A DNA stretch of 9,840 bases from Candidatus Dadabacteria bacterium (GTDB taxonomy: Bacteria > J088), in assembly GCA_003695505.1 (NCBI GenBank), contig RFIY01000068.1, forward strand, positions 1-9,840, in the 5' to 3' direction. The notes beneath the pieces are model-generated. The model worked only from the letters and a program-made list of their open reading frames with translations, searched no databases and was not told the DNA's origin. Each line of letters starts with the position of its first letter. The stretch's first letter is position 1. Below, piece after piece: positions 6,360 through 9,840 of the stretch. The position numbers were made by a program, and so were the translations under genes.

Positions 6360-7744
6360 GCGCGCTCCCACGAGAATGAGATCCCACCCGAAATCAGCCA
6401 GACCAGTTCCGCCCGTTGCATCACAAAGGATACCCCGTTGCTGCCGAGGCTGAAACTCGGCGCGGGAAATCTGCCGGGCAGCAGCGCTCCGCCGTCGAGA
6501 TGCAATGCCAGCAGCGGGTGAGGTTGCCAGGTGATGTGCCCATCGGCTTCGACGCCGTAGAACCGTGCATTGTGAAAGGTCGCGCCCGACCAGGGACGCT
6601 GTGCCCAGAGCAGTGCCGGACGGAGTTCGATGCTCCAGTCGCCGGGATAGAACCGGATCGGTGCCGCGACGTCGATCTGTCCGAAGCCCATTCGACCGGC
6701 GGTCGTCAGGATGTCGGTCTGGAAGTCGGCGTTGATCCCGCCCGAAAAAATCAGCGTTTCGTAATGGCCACCAAGAATGCCGATCAGCATATGCACCGGC
6801 GCGTCGGGGTTCAGTGGCTGGTCGTCGCCCGAGGCCAGGTAGTGCTCGATGCCCACCTCCGCCCGTCGACCGACCCAGGTCGCGGCGGCCGACAGGGACC
6901 AGGCACGATGGTCGCGCGTCAGAGTACGCGCGACCGTCTGGCCGAGCGGTGTCAGCGAGCTGTGACCCACCTGAACGACGCCGTCGGCGCGGAGCTCGAA
7001 ACTGCCTGCATAGCCGGAGCTGCCGAGCCAGATGGTGTGCAGCCGCGTCGTCGATGTATCGAGAAAGCCACCCTGCTGGGCAAACTGCAATTGACAGATC
7101 AGAACACGGTCGCGGCAACTCGGCGCGAGACGGGCCACGGCCGGCCAGAGCGGGTTGTACAGCGTCGCGATCGCGCCCGAACGGTCGAACCAGCCCAGCC
7201 AGCCCGCTTCGATGGTCCAGAAGCCGATCGACTGCTCCAGTACGCTCACGGCGCCCCAGTTGCGCTGGTCGGGATCCCACAGCTTCCTGGTCACGGACTT
7301 CAGCGCGGCCACGGACAGTGAGGTGTCTTTGTAGCGCCCGGTCAGCCGGATCTGCGGAGAGCTGGCCTGGTATAGCCAGCCACGACGCAGTTGAATCAGC
7401 GACCAGCCAGATGTCAGCTCGAGGGTCGGGTTTCCGATCGTCAACGCCATCGTGTCGACGAAGCCCCGGTCGCGATTGTCGAAGGTGACTCCAGATACCG
7501 GTTCGACGGGATAGAGCCGTCCGCTGTCGAGTGCGAGGGCCATCGTGACCGGATTCCATTGCAGTGAGGTTGTGGCCAGCAGGTCGACATACGGCGACCC
7601 ATCCTGAAAGGCCAGACTCGGAAACAGCGTCCGGTCGCCGCGTGCGGTTTCGCTCCGGGCGTTGCTCTGCAGCGACAGGTCGGCGGTCCAGCCGATATTG
7701 GCCAGCAGGATGCAGATGGTAATCGCGGTTCGTTTCCATGACAT
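6344..7744 (-). CDS. Predicted outer-membrane beta-barrel protein, first gene of the sigma operon
   Basis: A 466-residue exported protein of no family I recognise. Residues 1-21 (MSWKRT, then AITICILLANIGWTA) form a signal peptide. The rest alternates polar and hydrophobic residues with many Trp, Tyr, Gly and short turns, for example IRLTGRYKDTSLSVAAL, QSIGFWTIEAGWLGWF and HYETLIFSGGINADFQTDI, as expected of a transmembrane barrel of perhaps 14-18 strands. It does not end in the usual aromatic residue, so this is a topology guess. Two cysteines (C210, C217) could form a loop disulphide. The ATG at 7742-7744 has no clear Shine-Dalgarno sequence and lies directly against the -10-like box of the shared motif, so translation may be leaderless. 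It overlaps the sigma gene by 16 bases and so is probably co-transcribed with it, which is unusual for a barrel. Confidence 0.8.
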   Translation of the reverse strand: MSWKRTAITICILLANIGWTADLSLQSNARSETARGDRTLFPSLAFQDGSPYVDLLATTSLQWNPVTMALALDSGRLYPVEPVSGVTFDNRDRGFVDTMALTIGNPTLELTSGWSLIQLRRGWLYQASSPQIRLTGRYKDTSLSVAALKSVTRKLWDPDQRNWGAVSVLEQSIGFWTIEAGWLGWFDRSGAIATLYNPLWPAVARLAPSCRDRVLICQLQFAQQGGFLDTSTTRLHTIWLGSSGYAGSFELRADGVVQVGHSSLTPLGQTVARTLTRDHRAWSLSAAATWVGRRAEVGIEHYLASGDDQPLNPDAPVHMLIGILGGHYETLIFSGGINADFQTDILTTAGRMGFGQIDVAAPIRFYPGDWSIELRPALLWAQRPWSGATFHNARFYGVEADGHITWQPHPLLALHLDGGALLPGRFPAPSFSLGSNGVSFVMQRAELVWLISGGISFSWERAWTRD

Positions 7745-7780
7745 GGAATAAAATCCCGCGGCAGCAGAAAAGTTTCACCC
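7745..7780 (-). promoter_or_regulatory. Predicted ECF-type promoter of the barrel/sigma operon
   Basis: Read on the minus strand, GGGTGAAACTTTT (7768-7780) is followed after 11 bases by GGATTTTATTCC (7745-7756). The same arrangement with the same spacing lies before the lipoprotein gene at 9452-9487; 28 of 36 aligned bases match, concentrated in the two boxes. GTGAAAC to the GATT box leaves 16 bases, normal for ECF promoters. The -10-like box touches the ATG of the barrel gene. Assignment to the sigma factor encoded in this operon is inference. Confidence 0.6.
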
Positions 7781-7826
7781 GGAACGCCCCGAGGCCGATG
7801 ATGCCATCATACCGCCTGGGCGAGGC

Positions 7827-7864
7827 AGAACAAAGGCCGGGCGCCCCGGCATGGGGCGCCCGGC
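7827..7864 (-). terminator. Intrinsic terminator-like hairpin after the lipoprotein gene
   Basis: A perfect 12-base-pair, almost all-GC stem (7836-7847 with 7853-7864) closes a 5-base loop. On the minus strand it is followed by CTTTGTTCT, a weak U-tract. It sits 52 bases past the lipoprotein stop and before the barrel promoter, so it should insulate the two units. The upstream arm is present twice because of the adjacent 26-base tandem repeat. Confidence 0.65.
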
Positions 7865-7901
7865 GGGCGGCACGGTATGGGGCGCCCGGCGGGCGGCACG
7901 G
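7851..7901. repeat. Two-copy 26-base tandem repeat overlapping the terminator
   Basis: Twenty-five identical bases beginning ATGGGGCGCCCGG occur at 7851-7875 and again at 7877-7901, a period of 26. Each copy contains one arm of the terminator stem, so the minus-strand transcript carries two candidate 5' arms for a single 3' arm. Only two copies exist and they are not CRISPR-like. Confidence 0.85.
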
Positions 7902-7915
7902 GTTGGGAGCGTGCC

Positions 7916-9424
7916 TCAGAGCTCGCCGCGGTTGATACGACGGAACTGGTCGCGCGGCCGGTTCGGGTGGTGCATCCGCAGGTCGCCGCGAATATCCCGC
8001 TCGATGTCGATGACTTCGACCGTTCCATCGTCGAGATAGCGGGTCAATGTGCCGGTTGCCTGACCACCGGGTTGCACCGTCAGGACCAGTTCGGCGAGTG
8101 TCGTGCCGTCGCTGGCCGTATGGGTGATCTGGACGGTGCCAACGCCGTCGGCGCGAGCAACTTCGGCTTCAATCGTGCTGCCGTCCGGCTTCGTTCGGCT
8201 GCTCTCCACAAGAAGGCTGCCGGCGTCGCGCTGAATCGTCGTCTCGACGGTGACGCCGCGATAGGTCGTGCCCTCCTGAACCACCTGGCGTGGCAATGGC
8301 TCGTCGTCGCAGCTCGTCGGCAGTTCGATTGTACGCACCATCGAACGCGTGCGCGTCGAGTCATCCGACAGTGTCAGCGTACCGTTGACGGTTGATGTGA
8401 CTCCATCACGGATCCAGACAACGGTTTCGCTGACCGCATAGGCGTCGGTCGTATCGGCCGCAGGGAAGTTGCGGACCAGGGTAAATTGCCCGCTGTCGTC
8501 CAGTCGGCAGTGGCGGGTCGTGCTGAGATCCCAGGTGCCTTGTCCCGATGCCGTCAGTCCGTCAGGTGCGGTGCGATTATAGGTCACGTCCAGCGAGATG
8601 CTGCCGCCGTCGTCAACGGTTTCGTCGACAGTCCAGGTGCGCAGATCGGTACGCTCGTCGGCAAAGACGATTTCGCGTGTGAATGCGCCGGGTGCATCGG
8701 ATGCGACGTCCCAGCCGCCATACCAGTGCATCGTCGCATACGGCGCGCGCGGATCATCGGGCATCGTCTGGGTCAGGTCAAAGAACAGGTAATGCTTCGC
8801 CGGATCCTCGTGCCAGTGGCGCCAGCCTTCGATCACGGCGGGCGCGACGTCGGCGTCGCGGAAGGAGGTCGTCACCGTGACCTCGGCATAGACATAGGCC
8901 GGTGTCCCCGTTCCGGCGCGCGGATACCACGCATCCGACTCGTTCATATCGCCGCGCGTGCCCTCGGTCGGGCTGCTGCTGTACTGAAAGAAAATGTCGA
9001 CAACGCGACCGGATGCAGGGCCGCGTTCGAACGACTCGACAATCTTGAGCGTGCGTACCCGTCCGGTAAGGCAGTTGTTGCTCTGGTAGCAGGTGCGCTC
9101 AACGGTCCGGTCAGCCATCCGGTCGTGATCGCCCGCGGCCAGGGCTGGAGAAAACGCTGCCAGGCTGCCGATGTCGCCAGCCGCAGCAACGTCCAGTTCA
9201 TCCTGGATCGACTCGATCTCGTCTTCGTCCTCGGTTGCGGCGATGGCGGTATCACCGTCGGTCATCAGCTCACTGGCGACGGCAAAGGTTTCGTCGCTGA
9301 CGCCAGTCAATTCTGCAATCCGGCTTTCGAGGGCATCGACGATGCTGCCGACGGTATCGGCCAGTCCGCAGGCCTGCAACGACAAGGCCAGCACGCCGGC
9401 GATCAAAAAGCGAAAGTGTTTCAT
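7916..9424 (-). CDS. Predicted lipoprotein of unknown function, beta-rich
   Basis: A 502-residue envelope protein. The start is the ATG at 9422-9424: an AAGGAGT site (9431-9437) lies 6 bases upstream, and the protein then opens with a lipoprotein signal (MKHFRFLIAGVLALSLQAC, lipid-modified Cys at residue 19). A GTG 27 bases earlier would give a longer start but has no ribosome site and would spoil the signal. Residues 20-100 are helical and acidic; the remainder is rich in Thr, Asp, Val and Gly with repeated strand-turn patterns (such as TVNGTLTLSDDSTRTRSM and GGQATGTLTRYLDDGTVEV) resembling stacked beta-hairpins. Four further cysteines could form disulphides. I recognise no family. The promoter upstream matches that of the barrel/sigma operon, so it is probably a regulon member. 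It is monocistronic, followed by a terminator. Confidence 0.85.
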   Translation of the reverse strand: MKHFRFLIAGVLALSLQACGLADTVGSIVDALESRIAELTGVSDETFAVASELMTDGDTAIAATEDEDEIESIQDELDVAAAGDIGSLAAFSPALAAGDHDRMADRTVERTCYQSNNCLTGRVRTLKIVESFERGPASGRVVDIFFQYSSSPTEGTRGDMNESDAWYPRAGTGTPAYVYAEVTVTTSFRDADVAPAVIEGWRHWHEDPAKHYLFFDLTQTMPDDPRAPYATMHWYGGWDVASDAPGAFTREIVFADERTDLRTWTVDETVDDGGSISLDVTYNRTAPDGLTASGQGTWDLSTTRHCRLDDSGQFTLVRNFPAADTTDAYAVSETVVWIRDGVTSTVNGTLTLSDDSTRTRSMVRTIELPTSCDDEPLPRQVVQEGTTYRGVTVETTIQRDAGSLLVESSRTKPDGSTIEAEVARADGVGTVQITHTASDGTTLAELVLTVQPGGQATGTLTRYLDDGTVEVIDIERDIRGDLRMHHPNRPRDQFRRINRGEL

Positions 9425-9451
9425 GTTCGGACTCCTTCCGATGGGGTTCAC

Positions 9452-9487
9452 CGAATAGAATCCGCCCGGATCAAAAAAGTTTCACCC
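9452..9487 (-). promoter_or_regulatory. Predicted ECF-type promoter of the lipoprotein gene
   Basis: On the minus strand GGGTGAAACTTTT (9475-9487) is followed after 11 bases by GGATTCTATTCG (9452-9463). Geometry and boxes match the element at 7745-7780. The -10-like box ends 28 bases before the ATG, leaving room for a short leader that holds the AAGGAGT site. It overlaps the -35 box of the divergent tRNA promoter. Confidence 0.6.
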
Positions 9488-9509
9488 GTTCGGACAGGAA
9501 CCGTACAAT
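9481..9509 (+). promoter_or_regulatory. Sigma-70-like promoter of the tRNA-Leu gene
   Basis: TTCACC (9481-9486) and TACAAT (9504-9509) are separated by 17 bases and lie 34 bases before the tRNA 5' end. The -35 matches the consensus at 4 of 6 positions and the -10 at 5 of 6. The -35 box overlaps the divergent lipoprotein promoter, so the two polymerases may compete. Confidence 0.55.
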
Positions 9510-9514
9510 GTACG
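9502..9514. promoter_or_regulatory. Perfect palindrome over the tRNA promoter -10 box
   Basis: CGTACA and TGTACG flank a single A, giving 6-base arms. The palindrome covers the TACAAT -10 box, a position where a bound dimer would block transcription. No regulator is assigned; it may also be chance. Confidence 0.3.
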
Positions 9515-9543
9515 TTGGGTATCGGTTGCGATGCCCGTTTTCT

Positions 9544-9611
9544 GCGAGCGTGGCGGAACTGGTAGACGCGCTGGAGTTAGGTTCCAGTGTCTTCGGACGT
9601 GGAGGTTCAAG
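9544..9611 (+). tRNA. tRNA-Leu (UAG anticodon), 3' end missing or interrupted
   Basis: The 5' three quarters of a leucine tRNA is clear: acceptor strand GCGAGCG (9544-9550), T8 G9, D arm GCG...CGC with GGTAGA loop (9553-9569), anticodon stem CTGGA/TCCAG with 7-base loop and TAG at 9578-9580, a class II variable arm (TGTCTTCGGACGT, 9588-9600), and the T-arm start GGAGGTTCAAG (9601-9611). The expected closing T stem (CCTCC-like), acceptor strand (CGCTCGC) and CCA do not follow; unrelated repeat sequence begins inside the T loop. Loop position 32 is G, unusual there. The promoter looks intact. It is either a pseudogene, a gene interrupted by an element whose far side lies outside the window, or an assembly join. 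Confidence 0.75.
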
Positions 9612-9646
9612 GGTACCCAACACCGCGAGGCCCAACGAACCCGTAC
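9601..9646 (+). repeat. Direct repeat, copy 1 (begins in the tRNA T arm)
   Basis: Forty-six bases starting GGAGGTTCAAGGGTACCC are identical to 9795-9840, giving a period of 194. The first 11 bases are tRNA-Leu T-arm sequence. The repeat may be longer, since copy 2 is cut by the window edge. Confidence 0.95.
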
Positions 9647-9662
9647 CGCACCAACTACCAAA

Positions 9663-9801
9663 CGCTTGCGAGCGAGAGGACTTGCAGACCGCCGACGGCG
9701 GGCTGCGCGGAGTTCGCCCCCCGGGCGAACGCAGTCCCGCGACCAGCGGGATCCGGCCGAAGGCCGGACAACCTCCACGTCCGAACCAACCGGCGGAGGT
9801 T
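9663..9801. other. Hairpin-dense segment between the direct repeats
   Basis: No convincing gene lies here. Short perfect inverted repeats follow one another: 9663-9666/9671-9674, 9689-9693/9697-9701, 9712-9719/9723-9730 (8 pairs), 9736-9740/9746-9750, 9752-9758/9762-9768 (7 pairs, GAA loop) and 9770-9776/9795-9801. The pattern suits a structured RNA or a single-strand recombination site. The acceptor heptamer GCGAGCG of the tRNA recurs at 9668-9674. Confidence 0.6.
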
Positions 9802-9840
9802 CAAGGGTACCCAACACCGCGAGGCCCAACGAACCCGTAC
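9795..9840 (+). repeat. Direct repeat, copy 2 (cut by the window end)
   Basis: Identical over 46 bases to 9601-9646, including the tRNA T-arm piece GGAGGTTCAAG. The preceding base differs (C at 9794, T at 9600), so the left boundary of the repeat falls exactly at the start of the T arm. The right boundary is not visible. Confidence 0.95.

Noticed and set aside
5814-7778. A 654-codon open frame joining the sigma factor with a long upstream extension
   Set aside because: The upstream 470 codons are an Arg/Pro-rich shadow of the barrel gene in another frame; the sigma homology, the ribosome site and the ATG all begin at 6359.
7851-7901. CRISPR or larger satellite array
   Set aside because: Only two adjacent copies without spacers; it fits a duplicated terminator arm.
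9425-9451. Upstream GTG start for the lipoprotein
   Set aside because: No ribosome site, and it would place extra residues before the lipoprotein signal; the ATG at 9422-9424 has a strong site.
9482-9829. A 115-codon minus-strand open frame over the repeats and tRNA
   Set aside because: It crosses the tRNA, both promoters and the hairpins, is Arg/Pro-rich and even repeats itself because of the direct repeat; no protein features.

Overview
This is a GC-rich, bacterial chromosome-like window with nearly every gene on the minus strand. A proteobacterium, most likely gamma or a near relative, is suggested by an ECF sigma factor cluster with a DUF3106 protein, an outer-membrane-type barrel, a lipoprotein, and a PHA-synthase-family hydrolase. 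This is an inference from gene content; no marker gene fixes the taxon.

In transcription order (right to left on the minus strand), a divergent intergenic region at 9425-9543 separates two genes. One is a 502-residue lipoprotein of unknown function (7916-9424). The other is a plus-strand tRNA-Leu(UAG) whose 3' end is broken (9544-9611). After the lipoprotein come a GC-rich terminator hairpin with a duplicated arm, then a tightly overlapping block: a predicted outer-membrane barrel protein (6344-7744), an ECF sigma factor (5814-6359), a single-pass membrane anti-sigma candidate (5473-5817), a 77-residue exported peptide (5243-5476) and a DUF3106 protein built of 18-residue helical repeats (4705-5259). 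After a 108-base gap comes a two-gene pair, a PhaC-family hydrolase with Ser instead of Cys as nucleophile (3502-4596) and a small unknown protein (3137-3505). After another gap of about 106 bases comes a 964-residue class IIIb adenylyl cyclase fused to an AAA/STAND-like ATPase and TPRs (136-3030), with the layout of soluble adenylyl cyclase. A possible convergent gene end lies at 1-129.

The best lead for a regulatory system is a pair of promoter-like elements with identical geometry. One lies in front of the barrel/sigma operon (7745-7780) and one in front of the lipoprotein (9452-9487). They share 13 identical bases at the -35 position and 10 of 12 at the -10 position. The simplest reading is an autoregulated envelope-stress ECF regulon: sigma, membrane anti-sigma, small exported peptide, DUF3106 protein, barrel and lipoprotein. 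If the promoter assignment holds, the barrel mRNA would be nearly leaderless.

The second lead is the right edge. The tRNA-Leu has a good promoter and normal D, anticodon and variable arms, but diverges inside the T loop into a repeat. Its first 46 bases recur exactly 194 bases downstream, with a string of hairpins and an inverted copy of the tRNA variable/T-arm sequence in between. It could be an integrated element, a structured RNA or recombination site, or an assembly artefact; the window ends inside the second copy.
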